A stretch of 64,000 bases of DNA from Paenibacillus radicis (ex Xue et al. 2023) (GTDB lineage Bacteria; Bacillota; Bacilli; Paenibacillales; NBRC-103111). The DNA lies in contig NZ_JANQBD010000018.1 in the NCBI RefSeq assembly GCF_024722015.1, positions 1 through 64,000 of the forward strand, in the 5' to 3' direction. Below are positions 11,677-20,335 of the stretch, in pieces. The notes beneath the pieces were generated by a model. The model saw only the letters and a program-made list of their open reading frames with translations. It was not told where the DNA came from and made no database searches. Position numbers and translations under genes: made by a program. Position 1 is the first letter of the stretch, and every line of letters starts with the position of its first letter.

Positions 11677-12171
11677 ATGGATGATGAGAGTCGGAAGATG
11701 GATGCTTCGGAAGAGGTAGAAGCGAGAAGAGATTTCGAAATGTTGGAGCAAGACAAGCAGACGGTGGTGGACTCGTCTATTCATGAAACGGACTCCTCGG
11801 GTGATCTTGTAACAGATGGGGATGATTCGAATAACGCCTCGGCACTGGAAGATAATGCTTTTATGGAGTCGGAGGCAGAGCTTGACGGGGCTGTCCAGTC
11901 GGAATATGTAGAGACGGAGGCCGTAGAGTTATCTGAGATTGAACTCAATGAGGTTATTGAGAATATATGCAACAGCAAGGCTGAGGAGTTTCGGATGTTG
12001 GGATATGAGCATGTGACGGGCAGAGAAGTATGGGAATGTATTAGTGACAAGTACAAAAAGACCGGTGTTCCCAGACTTCATCAAATTGTTAATGATATTT
12101 TATCTCTTAAAGTCACGTCTTTTATGAACTGGATGACGATGAGTATATATAAATCCAACCCTTTCAAGTGA
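11677..12171 (+). CDS. ComN-like post-transcriptional regulator
   Basis: The C-terminal 80 residues (LSEIELNEVIENICNSKAEEFRMLGY to the end) resemble the ComN/YrzD family, small proteins that act after transcription on comE mRNA in Bacillus and bind DivIVA. The N-terminal half (about 80 residues) is an acidic Asp/Glu/Ser-rich extension that the short Bacillus protein lacks. The ATG at 11677 follows AGGAGG by nine bases; an upstream start at 11635 has no such site. Its place between the SpoVB-like gene and secD is the same as in Bacillus. Confidence 0.75.
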   Translation: MDDESRKMDASEEVEARRDFEMLEQDKQTVVDSSIHETDSSGDLVTDGDDSNNASALEDNAFMESEAELDGAVQSEYVETEAVELSEIELNEVIENICNSKAEEFRMLGYEHVTGREVWECISDKYKKTGVPRLHQIVNDILSLKVTSFMNWMTMSIYKSNPFK

Positions 12172-12187
12172 TGAGAGGGTCTTTTTC
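12158..12187 (+). terminator. Terminator after the ComN-like gene
   Basis: ACCCTTTC pairs with GAGAGGGT and is followed by CTTTTTC; it overlaps the last codons of the gene. Confidence 0.6.
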
Positions 12188-12228
12188 TGTGGATACTTGG
12201 GCAAATTATTGTTGCGTAAATTGTCAAA

Positions 12229-12257
12229 TTGACTCAATTTTCGCAGGTGGGTATAAT
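12229..12257 (+). promoter_or_regulatory. Sigma-A promoter of secD-secF
   Basis: TTGACT at 12229-12234 and TATAAT at 12252-12257 are separated by 17 bases, an almost perfect vegetative promoter 30 bases before the secD start. Confidence 0.85.
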
Positions 12258-12287
12258 AGGAATATTGAGTATGGAAGGAGAAAGTAA

Positions 12288-13520
12288 ATGGACATCAAAA
12301 GAATCATCGCTTTTCTAGCCATTGTAGTGGTTGTGTTCACATCGGTTGCGATAACAAGCCCGCAGCTGGTTAGGAGCATAAAGCTTGGTTTGGACCTCAA
12401 AGGTGGCTTTGAAATTTTGTATGTGGCTGAGCCTATCGAAGCTGGGAAACCCGTAACCATGGACTCACTCAAACAAACGGCATCAAGTCTAGAAAAACGT
12501 GCAGACGATCTGGGTATTGCTGAACCGGAAATTACAACCGAGGGCAATGACCGTATCCGTGTTAAGCTTGCGGGCGTCGCCAATGAAGAAGAAGTTCGTA
12601 AAATCATGAAAGAACCGGCCGAATTAACATTCCGTGGACCGGATGGAACCAAAGAAATGATTGGGAGCGACTTTGTGGAGGGCGCGGCCAAGGTGGAATT
12701 CGACCAAGGCAACCGTCCAAACATCTCAATCCAAGTAAAGGACAAAGAGAAGTTTCGTAAGGTGACAGAAAAGCTGCTTGGTAAACCGCTTGCTATCTAC
12801 CTGAATGAAAACCAATTGTCCGCCCCGACCGTTCAGCAGGTGCTTTCTGATGGCCGGGCATCTATCTCCGGTAACTACACATTTGATGAAGCCAAGAAAC
12901 TGGCGGATACAATCAACTTAGGAGCTCTGCCTCTGAAGTTGACCGAGAAGTACACACAAAGTGTGGGTGCTACGCTCGGACAGCTGTCCTTGCATCAAAC
13001 TGTTGAAGCCGGGATCATTGGTTCCGTATTGATTCTAATCTTTATGCTTCTCTTGTACCGTATTCCTGGTGTTGTAGCAGCTATTACGATTATTACTTAT
13101 GCTTGGCTGCTGCTGCTTGTATTCGATCTACTTAATGCTACTTTAACATTGCCTGGTATTGCGGCCTTCATATTGGGTATTGGGATAGCCGTGGATGCTA
13201 ATATCATTACATATGAACGGATCAAGGAAGAAATTCGAAGTGGCAAAAGTATTCTGTCTTCCCTTCGTTCAGGCTCCAAGCATTCCTTCAGAACTATAAT
13301 GGATGCGAATATTACGAATATTATTGCAAGCTCGGTTCTTTACACAATAGGTAATGGGGCAATCCGGGGCTTTGCTTTAATAACGATACTTAGTACCATT
13401 CTCAGTATTGTAACGAATGTATTTTTTGCCCGATTCTTAATCCATTTGCTCATACGTGGCAATTTGTTCAAGAAGCCAGGTTACTTTGGTGTAAAGGAGT
13501 CGGAAATCCGTGGATTATAA
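12288..13520 (+). CDS. secD: SecD, protein translocase subunit
   Basis: SecD works with SecF to pull secreted proteins across the membrane using the proton gradient. The 410-residue protein has an N-terminal membrane segment, the LGLDLKGGFEILY signature, an extracellular P1 domain with a shortened middle, and five C-terminal membrane segments with GIGIAVDANIITYERIKEE. It has a GGAAGGAG site before the ATG and a strong promoter. It overlaps the secF start by 11 bases. In Bacillus subtilis the two proteins are fused as SecDF; here they are separate. Confidence 0.95.
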   Translation: MDIKRIIAFLAIVVVVFTSVAITSPQLVRSIKLGLDLKGGFEILYVAEPIEAGKPVTMDSLKQTASSLEKRADDLGIAEPEITTEGNDRIRVKLAGVANEEEVRKIMKEPAELTFRGPDGTKEMIGSDFVEGAAKVEFDQGNRPNISIQVKDKEKFRKVTEKLLGKPLAIYLNENQLSAPTVQQVLSDGRASISGNYTFDEAKKLADTINLGALPLKLTEKYTQSVGATLGQLSLHQTVEAGIIGSVLILIFMLLLYRIPGVVAAITIITYAWLLLLVFDLLNATLTLPGIAAFILGIGIAVDANIITYERIKEEIRSGKSILSSLRSGSKHSFRTIMDANITNIIASSVLYTIGNGAIRGFALITILSTILSIVTNVFFARFLIHLLIRGNLFKKPGYFGVKESEIRGL

Positions 13521-14409
13521 AGTTGATTTTATTAAGAACCGGAAAAAGTTTTACTTCCTGTCGTTGGCCATCACAGTGCTAGGATTAATTATGCTCCTCG
13601 TTAGCTCATTGAATTACGGTGTCGATTTCCGTGCAGGTACATCCATGGATATTACCGTTGGACAAGCAGTGGATAAAGCAAAGGCCGAGCAAGTGTTTAA
13701 GGATGCCGGAGTTGAGCCTTCTGTAATTACGATAGGTGGAACTTCAGGGGATCGTATTTCGGCGAGGTTTGATAATATTTTGCCGGATGCCACCACGAAA
13801 AAGGTTAAAGATACTTTTCTTGCTGCATTCGGAGATAAAGTATCCCAAGAGATCAATACAGTTTCTCCCGATATGGCGATAGAACTAAGAAATAAAGCGA
13901 TGGTCGCAATTGCTATCGCAAGTGTCGCCATTTGTATTTATGTCACGATCCGTTTTGAATGGCGTTTTGCAGTTGCTTCGATCATTGCCATACTTCATGA
14001 TGCGTTTGTGGTTATTTCCTTCTTTGCGATTTTTCGCTTTGAAGTAAATTTACCGTTTATGGCAGCGATTCTTACTACTATCGGTTATTCCATCAATGAT
14101 AAAATCGTTATTTTTGACCGTGTGAGGGAAAATCTCAGGTTTGCAAAGCTGAAAACCTCCGATGATTTATCGAATTTGCTAAATGACAGTATTTGGCAGA
14201 CGATGGCCCGTAACGTTAATACAGTAATAACGGTATTGATTGCTGCTATATGCTTGTTGATATTCGGCAGCGAGTCAATTAAATTGTTCGCTCTGGCGAA
14301 GATTATTGGTTTGACCAGCGGTGCTTACTCATCAATTTGTATTGCCGGACCTTTGTATTACTACTTCAAAAATAAAAGCATTGGTTCTAAAAAGAAGGTT
14401 GCAGCGTAA
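13510..14409 (+). CDS. secF: SecF, protein translocase subunit
   Basis: The 299-residue protein is the SecF partner: an N-terminal membrane segment, the LNYGVDFRAGTSMDI motif, a small periplasm-type domain, and five more membrane segments with IGYSINDKIVIFDRVREN. It starts with GTG inside the end of secD, so the two are translated together. A terminator follows. Confidence 0.95.
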   Translation: MDYKVDFIKNRKKFYFLSLAITVLGLIMLLVSSLNYGVDFRAGTSMDITVGQAVDKAKAEQVFKDAGVEPSVITIGGTSGDRISARFDNILPDATTKKVKDTFLAAFGDKVSQEINTVSPDMAIELRNKAMVAIAIASVAICIYVTIRFEWRFAVASIIAILHDAFVVISFFAIFRFEVNLPFMAAILTTIGYSINDKIVIFDRVRENLRFAKLKTSDDLSNLLNDSIWQTMARNVNTVITVLIAAICLLIFGSESIKLFALAKIIGLTSGAYSSICIAGPLYYYFKNKSIGSKKKVAA

Positions 14410-14425
14410 AACAACAATATACCCG

Positions 14426-14461
14426 GCCGCGCGAAACGGTGAGTTTCGGCGGCTTTTCTTT
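14426..14461 (+). terminator. Terminator after secF
   Basis: GCCGC and CGAAAC pair with GTTTCG and GCGGC, followed by TTTTCTTT. Confidence 0.8.
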
Positions 14462-14510
14462 AGTGAAATACGCACATTGGAAACCATTTATTGCTTGGAG
14501 GAGTGGCCTC

Positions 14511-15464
14511 ATGTCGAACGAACGTTTCAAAAAAACGGAGTTTGCCGTTTGGATTGGAATAGCCTGTAATATGGTCATAACGGTAGTGAAAGGTGCAGTT
14601 GGGTATATTTCGGGCAGCAAGGCTCTGATCGCCGATGCGCTGCATTCAGCTTCCGAGGTTGCGAGTTCATTTGCTGTTTTGACTGGATTAAGCACGGCTA
14701 AATCTTCGTCTGATAAAGATGATCCTTATAGAAGTGTGAAAGCGGAGTCCATTACGTCTATTATTGTTTCTGTACTTCTTCTGCTTGTTGGCATTGAAAT
14801 TTTTATTTCATCTGCAAGAGCCGTCTATAATGGAATCGATTCCCCTCCGGGAACCATCGCATTTATTGTAGTTGTTATTTCAATTATCATGAAAGAAGCC
14901 ATACTTATATTTAAATCCAGAGTGAACAAACAATTATCAAGTCAAGCATCCATTGCTAATTCTTGGGATCGCAGGTCCGATATCTATTCTTCAATAGCCG
15001 TTTTTGTTGGTACCGGCGGAGCGATATGGGGTAATTACCTGGGAAATAAATATATGTATTATTTAGATCCGGCTGCTGGAATTTTTATATCTATGCTTAT
15101 TTTCATAAGAGGCTACCGGCTTTTAAAAGGTACTATTCATAAGAAAATAAACTCCATTATCCATAATGAAGACCCGATTGAGCTGCTTCGCACCGTTCAG
15201 ATGATTAAAGGCGTTATTGCTGTTGACGATCTTAGAGCTCGCGAACGTGGGCATTATGTAATAATTGATGTGAAAATCAGTGTTAATCCTCGAATTAGCG
15301 TATTGGAAGGACATGATGTAGCCAAAATAGTGAAGCAAACGTTAATGAAGCGATTTATTCATATTTCGGATGTTTTCATTCAAGTCCAGCCTTATGATCC
15401 AGGATATCCATATAAAAATAATGTAGGCCCTGAATATGACGATCATCCTTCTTTATTGCATTAA
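14511..15464 (+). CDS. Cation diffusion facilitator family transporter
   Basis: CDF proteins export divalent metals such as zinc, manganese or iron in exchange for protons. The protein has about six membrane segments; segment 2 carries ALIADALHSASEVASS, a form of the metal-site motif with D and H (usual HxxxD/DxxxD pattern), and the second site region is IANSWDRRSDIYSS. The C-terminal cytoplasmic domain (about 215-290) shows the usual ferredoxin-like sequence with IRARERG-like DDLRARERGHYVIIDVKI. The ATG at 14511 follows GGAGGAG closely; the frame extends upstream, but only through the secF terminator. Confidence 0.88.
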   Translation: MSNERFKKTEFAVWIGIACNMVITVVKGAVGYISGSKALIADALHSASEVASSFAVLTGLSTAKSSSDKDDPYRSVKAESITSIIVSVLLLLVGIEIFISSARAVYNGIDSPPGTIAFIVVVISIIMKEAILIFKSRVNKQLSSQASIANSWDRRSDIYSSIAVFVGTGGAIWGNYLGNKYMYYLDPAAGIFISMLIFIRGYRLLKGTIHKKINSIIHNEDPIELLRTVQMIKGVIAVDDLRARERGHYVIIDVKISVNPRISVLEGHDVAKIVKQTLMKRFIHISDVFIQVQPYDPGYPYKNNVGPEYDDHPSLLH

Positions 15465-15566
15465 AGCTACCTCTCATTGGAAAAATGGGATATAATTAAA
15501 GTATGGTATACAGTGGTAAGTTGAGCATAGTTGTTTTATGTGCTTACGGACTTAGGAGGTAACGGC

Positions 15567-18011
15567 ATGCTTCACGCTAGAGCAAGGTGGAACACAAACA
15601 AGGCGGATGCCGATCAGGTCGAACAATTTGCGAAGGAACTTGAAATTGAGCCGCTGCTAGCACAGTTGCTTATTGTTCGGGGAATAACCGAAAAAGAGCA
15701 AGCCGCAGCCTTTTTATATGGAGGAACGGATCGTATACATGATCCGTTCCTTTTAGATGGGATGGAAAAAGCAGTTAATCGTATTCGCCAAGCGTTGAAG
15801 AATGGGGAAAAAATTCGGGTGTATGGCGATTACGATGCGGATGGGGTTAGCAGCACCGCATTGATGGTGCATTTGCTGAAGCAGCTGGAGGCTTCATTCG
15901 ATTACTATATTCCTCATCGAGTGCTTGAAGGCTATGGTTTGAATAAAGCTGCACTAGCTGCAGCCCAGGAGCAAGGAATTCATTTAATAATAACTGTCGA
16001 TACTGGAATTAGCGCGGTTGAAGAGATTGCTTATGCTAGAGAACTTGGGATCGATGTCATCGTTACAGACCATCATGAACCGCCTCCGCTATTACCTGAT
16101 GCTTATGCAGTAATAAACCCCAAGAAGCCGGGCTGCTCCTATCCTTTTAAACAGCTTGCAGGTGTAGGAGTAGCGCTCAAGCTTGCACAGGCTCTATTGG
16201 GATATTGGCCGGAGCAATTATTAGAGTATGCAGCCATAGGAACTGTGGCGGATTTGATGCCGTTGTTGGATGAAAACCGGATTATAGTTAAGCTTGGTGT
16301 TAAGCAAATGCAGTCTACTTCAAATTCAGGAATAAGGGCGCTGCTTGATGTGGCGGGAATTAAGCCTAAGGATGTTAATGCAACGCATATCGGCTTCGCC
16401 TTAGCGCCGAGAATTAACGCAAGCGGGAGACTGGATAAGGCGGATCATGCTGTACGGCTGCTAATTACAGATGATGAGCTGGAAGCTGAAAATGTAGCAT
16501 TCGATTTGGATCAGCTTAACAAAGAAAGACAGCGGCTCGTGGAAGAAATGACGAAGCAGGCTATGTCGATGATGGAAGAGAAGAAAGCGGCAGGCATCGA
16601 AAATAAGGTCATCGTGTTAGCTCATGAGGACTGGAACGTAGGTGTGATTGGAATTGTCGCATCGAAGATTGTCGATAAATTTTATCGCCCGACAATTATT
16701 CTGGGTATTGATAAGGAATCCGGCTTAGCCAAGGGATCGGCTCGTTCAATTGCCGGCTTTGACTTATATCAAGCTTTACACCATTGCGGGGATCTGATGA
16801 AGCATTTTGGAGGCCATCAAGCGGCAGCAGGAATGACTTTGGAAAGAGAGCATCTGCCCGAGCTTGAAGCAAGGTTAAATGTTTTGGCGGAGGAGTGGCT
16901 GACTCCAGATGATTTGTTGCCTTTGCTGCAGGCAGATTTGACCTGCTCGCTTGAAGAAATCGGCTTGAAAACGATTCAGCAGCTGGAGCAGCTTGGCCCA
17001 TTCGGCATGGGCAATCCTACACCCAAGTTTGTGCTGTCGAATATAAAATGCCAAGAGCTCAGAACCATTGGGAAAGAGCATCAGCATATCAAAGTTACGC
17101 TTCAGCAGAGTAAAGCTGAAGCTGCGGCCGCGGCTACTTTGGATGCAGTGGGGTTTAATAAAGGTACAATGATTCCGTGGATTTCATCAACTGCAACATT
17201 GGATGTAATAGGTGAGCTGTCTATAAATGAATGGAACGGTGTACGCAAGCCGCAGATGATGATACAGGATTTGCGGATTCCACACATACAACTATTTGAT
17301 TGGCGAGGAGCGTCAAAGCTTGAGCATAAACTAAGCGAGCTTGCCGATAGATTGTCTGGGGCGCACACAGGGGAGAAGAAGAGTCCCGCTATTCTCATAT
17401 TCCATCAAGAGGGAATAGCCTTGATGGATAAATTTGGTAAATTACCTGTTTGGCGAGTGGATAAGTCAGTGAAGGGCGGTTGTATTGCTCTTAATGAGCA
17501 AGCGCGACAGCAGTCCCTTGAATCCATCTATGATCTTATTTTATATGATCTTCCGGAGGATCTCCCACAGTTAGCCGGGGCTCTCCTGATGGCTCAAAAT
17601 GTTCAGAGGGTTTATGCAGTATTCGAGGGTGGAGATAGAAATACTGGAACATTGCCCTCAAGAGATATGTTTAAAACGGTTTATGGGGCTGTGCAGCAGC
17701 AAAAAGTGCAGCGCTTGCCGAGCGCTTCTTTTCTCCAAGTTCTGTCCAAACGCTCAGGCCTTTCCCCAACATTAATTCAGTTTATGCTGGATGTGTTTAT
17801 GGAACTGGGGTTAATCAACCGGACTGAAGATGGCTATATGCCTGCGGTGAATACCGGGAAGAAGGAGTTAAGCCTATCCTTATTGTACCAACGTCGCCAG
17901 AATGGTATTGAGGCCGAGCAAACGTTGCTTTATTCCAGCGCACATGAGCTGCTTCAATGGCTTTTAGACCAAAGGAAACAAACTATTCAATTATTGGAGG
18001 ATATCATATGA
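15567..18011 (+). CDS. recJ: RecJ single-stranded-DNA 5'-3' exonuclease
   Basis: RecJ degrades single strands from 5' ends in recombination and mismatch repair. The protein (814 residues from this start) has the DHH-family motifs YGDYDADGVSSTALM and VTDHHEPPP, a DHHA1-type part with FGGHQAAAGMTL, and an OB-fold (about 460-590), followed by a C-terminal extension seen in Bacillus RecJ (about 250 residues). The ATG at 15567 follows AGGAGGT by six bases. The stop overlaps the apt start (ATGA). A TATAAT at 15491-15496 lies upstream without a clear -35. Confidence 0.94.
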   Translation: MLHARARWNTNKADADQVEQFAKELEIEPLLAQLLIVRGITEKEQAAAFLYGGTDRIHDPFLLDGMEKAVNRIRQALKNGEKIRVYGDYDADGVSSTALMVHLLKQLEASFDYYIPHRVLEGYGLNKAALAAAQEQGIHLIITVDTGISAVEEIAYARELGIDVIVTDHHEPPPLLPDAYAVINPKKPGCSYPFKQLAGVGVALKLAQALLGYWPEQLLEYAAIGTVADLMPLLDENRIIVKLGVKQMQSTSNSGIRALLDVAGIKPKDVNATHIGFALAPRINASGRLDKADHAVRLLITDDELEAENVAFDLDQLNKERQRLVEEMTKQAMSMMEEKKAAGIENKVIVLAHEDWNVGVIGIVASKIVDKFYRPTIILGIDKESGLAKGSARSIAGFDLYQALHHCGDLMKHFGGHQAAAGMTLEREHLPELEARLNVLAEEWLTPDDLLPLLQADLTCSLEEIGLKTIQQLEQLGPFGMGNPTPKFVLSNIKCQELRTIGKEHQHIKVTLQQSKAEAAAAATLDAVGFNKGTMIPWISSTATLDVIGELSINEWNGVRKPQMMIQDLRIPHIQLFDWRGASKLEHKLSELADRLSGAHTGEKKSPAILIFHQEGIALMDKFGKLPVWRVDKSVKGGCIALNEQARQQSLESIYDLILYDLPEDLPQLAGALLMAQNVQRVYAVFEGGDRNTGTLPSRDMFKTVYGAVQQQKVQRLPSASFLQVLSKRSGLSPTLIQFMLDVFMELGLINRTEDGYMPAVNTGKKELSLSLLYQRRQNGIEAEQTLLYSSAHELLQWLLDQRKQTIQLLEDII

Positions 18012-18520
18012 ATTTCAAGGAATACATTCGCGTTATTGAAGATTTCCCTCAACCGGGAATTAGCTTCAAAGATATAACTACATTGCTTCAAAATGGTCCG
18101 GTCTACAAAGAGGTCATTAACGAACTGGCTCGCCAATTAAAGGATGTTGAAATTGATTGTATCGCGGGGCCAGAGGCTCGTGGCTTTGTAATCGGTGCAC
18201 CGCTGGCTGTAGCTTTGGGCGTTGGTTTTATCCCGATCCGCAAGAGCGGTAAGCTGCCTGGCGAAACCATTGAAGCGGATTATGCTCTAGAGTATGGTAA
18301 GGATAAGCTGGCTATGCATAACGATGCTATTAAACCTGGGCAAAAGGTGTTGATTGCCGATGATTTGCTGGCAACGGGCGGAACCATTGCAACCTCCATT
18401 AACCTTATTCAGCAGCTAGGTGGTAACATTGTCGGTGCAGCGTTCCTGATTGAACTGGCTGATTTGAACGGAAGAGAGAAGCTTGGCAATATTGATGTGA
18501 TTTCTTTGGTTACCTATTAA
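18008..18520 (+). CDS. apt: Adenine phosphoribosyltransferase
   Basis: Apt salvages adenine to AMP using PRPP. The 170-residue protein starts MNFKEYIRVIEDFPQPGISF and has the PRPP-binding motif KVLIADDLLATGGTIA, GPEARGFVIGAPLA and the C-terminal LGGNIVGAAFLIELADLNG. The ATG at 18008 overlaps the recJ stop and follows GGAGG; an open frame reaching back to 17957 is just part of the recJ end. The recJ-apt-relA order is conserved in Bacillus, but here two spore-coat-type genes sit between apt and relA. Confidence 0.96.
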   Translation: MNFKEYIRVIEDFPQPGISFKDITTLLQNGPVYKEVINELARQLKDVEIDCIAGPEARGFVIGAPLAVALGVGFIPIRKSGKLPGETIEADYALEYGKDKLAMHNDAIKPGQKVLIADDLLATGGTIATSINLIQQLGGNIVGAAFLIELADLNGREKLGNIDVISLVTY

Positions 18521-18552
18521 TTGGGAAGTGCAACCCTATTTAATTGACTATC

Positions 18553-18590
18553 AAGTCCGATACCTTGTGTATACGGGCTTTTTTGTTTTA
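18553..18590 (+). terminator. Terminator after apt
   Basis: AAGTCCG pairs with CGGGCTT (one G-T pair) around a loop and runs into six T residues. Confidence 0.75.
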
Positions 18591-18687
18591 GGACCCTCAA
18601 ACCTTGATGAGAGTAAAGAAATTCAATTTATATTAAACTTGTTAATGAAATTTGTAGAGTTGTCCATGTCATCTATTCTATTTTTTT

Positions 18688-18696
18688 CATAAGCTA
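18688..18696 (+). promoter_or_regulatory. Possible sigma-K type -10 element
   Basis: CATAAGCTA matches the CATANNNTA -10 pattern of mother-cell sigma-K and lies 30 bases before the CotG-like gene. No AC-type -35 is found at the expected distance, so this is tentative. Confidence 0.3.
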
Positions 18697-18725
18697 TACT
18701 ATCTTATATGAGGAGGTAGTTTACT

Positions 18726-19034
18726 ATGGCTAGAATAAAGTGCGGTTGTAACAAGAGGAATCGCTCTGTAAAAAACCGTTCTACAGGTAACAGATCTGTA
18801 GGAAACCGATCAATAGGCAACCGATCCGGATTATTCCACTCAATAGGCAACCGGTCAGTTGGAGTATGTCCTATAGCAATAGGTAACCGGTCATTCGGAA
18901 ACCGTTCCGGGCAATTCCGCTCAATAGGCAACAGATTAAATGGTATAGGCCGTATTTGTCCATGCGGACATCATTTGATTGGCAATCGCTCTATAGGTAA
19001 CCGCACCAGAGGAAATGAAGTTGTAGAAGAGTAG
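18726..19034 (+). CDS. CotG-like NRS-repeat spore coat protein (candidate CotH substrate)
   Basis: This 102-residue basic protein is built from short repeats of the form (S/V/I)-G-N-R-S: I count nine NRS units plus degenerate NRL and NRT. Cys pairs occur at both ends (KCGC, CPCG). It has a strong AGGAGGTAG site six bases before the ATG. It is not similar to any globular family I know. Low-complexity, Ser- and Arg-rich proteins beside cotH are the pattern known for CotG, whose serines are phosphorylated by the CotH kinase, and the next gene is cotH. Function as a coat protein is inferred from composition and neighbour only. A terminator-like hairpin separates it from cotH. Confidence 0.7.
   Translation: MARIKCGCNKRNRSVKNRSTGNRSVGNRSIGNRSGLFHSIGNRSVGVCPIAIGNRSFGNRSGQFRSIGNRLNGIGRICPCGHHLIGNRSIGNRTRGNEVVEE
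18768..19011 (+). repeat. Degenerate tandem DNA repeats coding GNRS units
   Basis: The repeat core is close to ATAGGCAACCGATC or ATAGGTAACCGGTC, recurring with spacings of 15 or multiples of 3 through the gene. It suggests expansion by slippage or unequal exchange. Confidence 0.7.
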
Positions 19035-19082
19035 AACCAGTGGCAGTAGCGGACTTAGTTGAATAAATTGAATTACCGTATA

Positions 19083-19116
19083 AAGTCTATCGAATCTGAT
19101 AGGCTTTTTGTTTTTT
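19083..19116 (+). terminator. Terminator or attenuator between CotG-like and cotH
   Basis: AAGTCTATC pairs with GATAGGCTT (one G-T pair) around a 6-base loop and is followed by TTTTTGTTTTTT. Confidence 0.75.
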
Positions 19117-19138
19117 CAATGAAGGGCGGAATTATGTG

Positions 19139-20194
19139 ATGGAATGGATCACTCGAACTATAACCATAAGCCCCAAGCAACAAGAGCTGCTGCAAAAAAA
19201 TGTTTGGAGTCCGAATTTTGTGCAGGCTTACATGGTCATACAAGGAAAAAAAGAGTTGGTTAAACTGCGGTACCGCGGCGGACATACAAGGGAATACCCA
19301 AAAAAATCATACGAAATTATATACAAAGGTAGAACCTATCATTACAATGCGGAATACGATGACCCCTCTATGATTAGGAATGCGTTATCCTTTCAATTTT
19401 TCCAATGGATTGGTGTGCCAAGCCCAAAAACCCGTTACTGTCTTCTTAAAATCAACGGACAAAGTTTGGGAGTTTATTTAGAAATTGAAGCTGTGGACAA
19501 ACGTTTTTTCAGACAAAGGGGGATTCCGGTTCAATCCCTGTTTTATGCCGGAAATGATAGTGCCAATTTTGGACTTTATAATCCGGATTCACAAAGCAAA
19601 AAGGCTTCACTATTCCAAGGCTATGAAAGGGTTATTGGCAAACAAGCAGACATAAATCGTTTAAAGTCTTTTATTCTTAAGATCAACACGCTTAAAGGCA
19701 AGGAATTAGGACGATACTTGGATCAAAGACTCGATATTGATAACTATTTGCGTTGGTTGGCGGGTGCGGTTTTTACAGGCAATTATGACGGTTTTGATCA
19801 AAATTACGCGATTTATCTTCATCAAACAAGACTTAAATATCGGATGATCCCTTGGGACTATGAAGGCACTTGGGGGCGGAATTGCTTCGGAAAACAAATC
19901 GGAAGTGATCTCGTTAAAGTGACCGGATACAATGAGCTTACAAAAAAATTGCTGGCATTTCCTCTAATCAGAAAAAAATATAAACTTTTACTTAATCATA
20001 TTTTGAAGCGGCATTTTACAGTAAAAAAGATCTTGCCGGCAGCTAAGCTAATGACACGTCATATTGCTCCGCATATTCACAGCGATTTAACTAGAAAATG
20101 GGCATTATCTGTATTTGACGGTGAGCCTGAGATGATTCGTAGTTATATCTTGGAGCGAAGGAATTTTATAAAAGAAGCGATTAGAAATCTTTGA
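19139..20194 (+). CDS. cotH: CotH family spore coat protein kinase
   Basis: CotH is an atypical protein kinase of the spore coat that phosphorylates serine-rich coat proteins. The 351-residue protein has an ATP-site region with KLRYRGGHTREYPKKSYEI, LLKINGQSLGVYLEIEAVD, the catalytic-loop-like GNYDGFDQNYAIYLH, and the metal-binding IPWDYEGTWG. These match the general CotH layout. I start at ATG 19139, eight bases after GGGCGGA; GTG 19136 is equally in frame. It follows the repeat protein and may be transcribed with it by read-through. Confidence 0.85.
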   Translation: MEWITRTITISPKQQELLQKNVWSPNFVQAYMVIQGKKELVKLRYRGGHTREYPKKSYEIIYKGRTYHYNAEYDDPSMIRNALSFQFFQWIGVPSPKTRYCLLKINGQSLGVYLEIEAVDKRFFRQRGIPVQSLFYAGNDSANFGLYNPDSQSKKASLFQGYERVIGKQADINRLKSFILKINTLKGKELGRYLDQRLDIDNYLRWLAGAVFTGNYDGFDQNYAIYLHQTRLKYRMIPWDYEGTWGRNCFGKQIGSDLVKVTGYNELTKKLLAFPLIRKKYKLLLNHILKRHFTVKKILPAAKLMTRHIAPHIHSDLTRKWALSVFDGEPEMIRSYILERRNFIKEAIRNL

Positions 20195-20271
20195 TGGTAT
20201 TGCTCCGCTAACACTTCTGGTAATAATAGGCTCTTGTTATCGACAAAATATGTCGAAATAGCGCAAATAAG

Positions 20272-20301
20272 TTGACGGCACCCCTATTTGAAAGGCATAA
20301 T
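20272..20301 (+). promoter_or_regulatory. Sigma-A promoter of relA
   Basis: TTGACG at 20272-20277 and CATAAT at 20296-20301 are 18 bases apart. A TGTCGAA at 20251-20257, the 7-base core bound by Spo0A, lies just upstream within a small inverted repeat (CGACA/TGTCG). Confidence 0.65.
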
Positions 20302-20335
20302 GAATTAAAATCGAATTAAGGGAATGGATAAGCGA

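Noticed and set aside
18704-18931. Minus-strand frame with PIE/DRLP repeats over the NRS gene
   Set aside because: Its repeats are just the complement of the NRS repeats; the plus frame has the good ribosome-binding site and the CotH neighbour.
18768-19011. CRISPR array
   Set aside because: The repeats are short, in frame and code for GNRS units, with no spacers of uniform length and no cas genes nearby.
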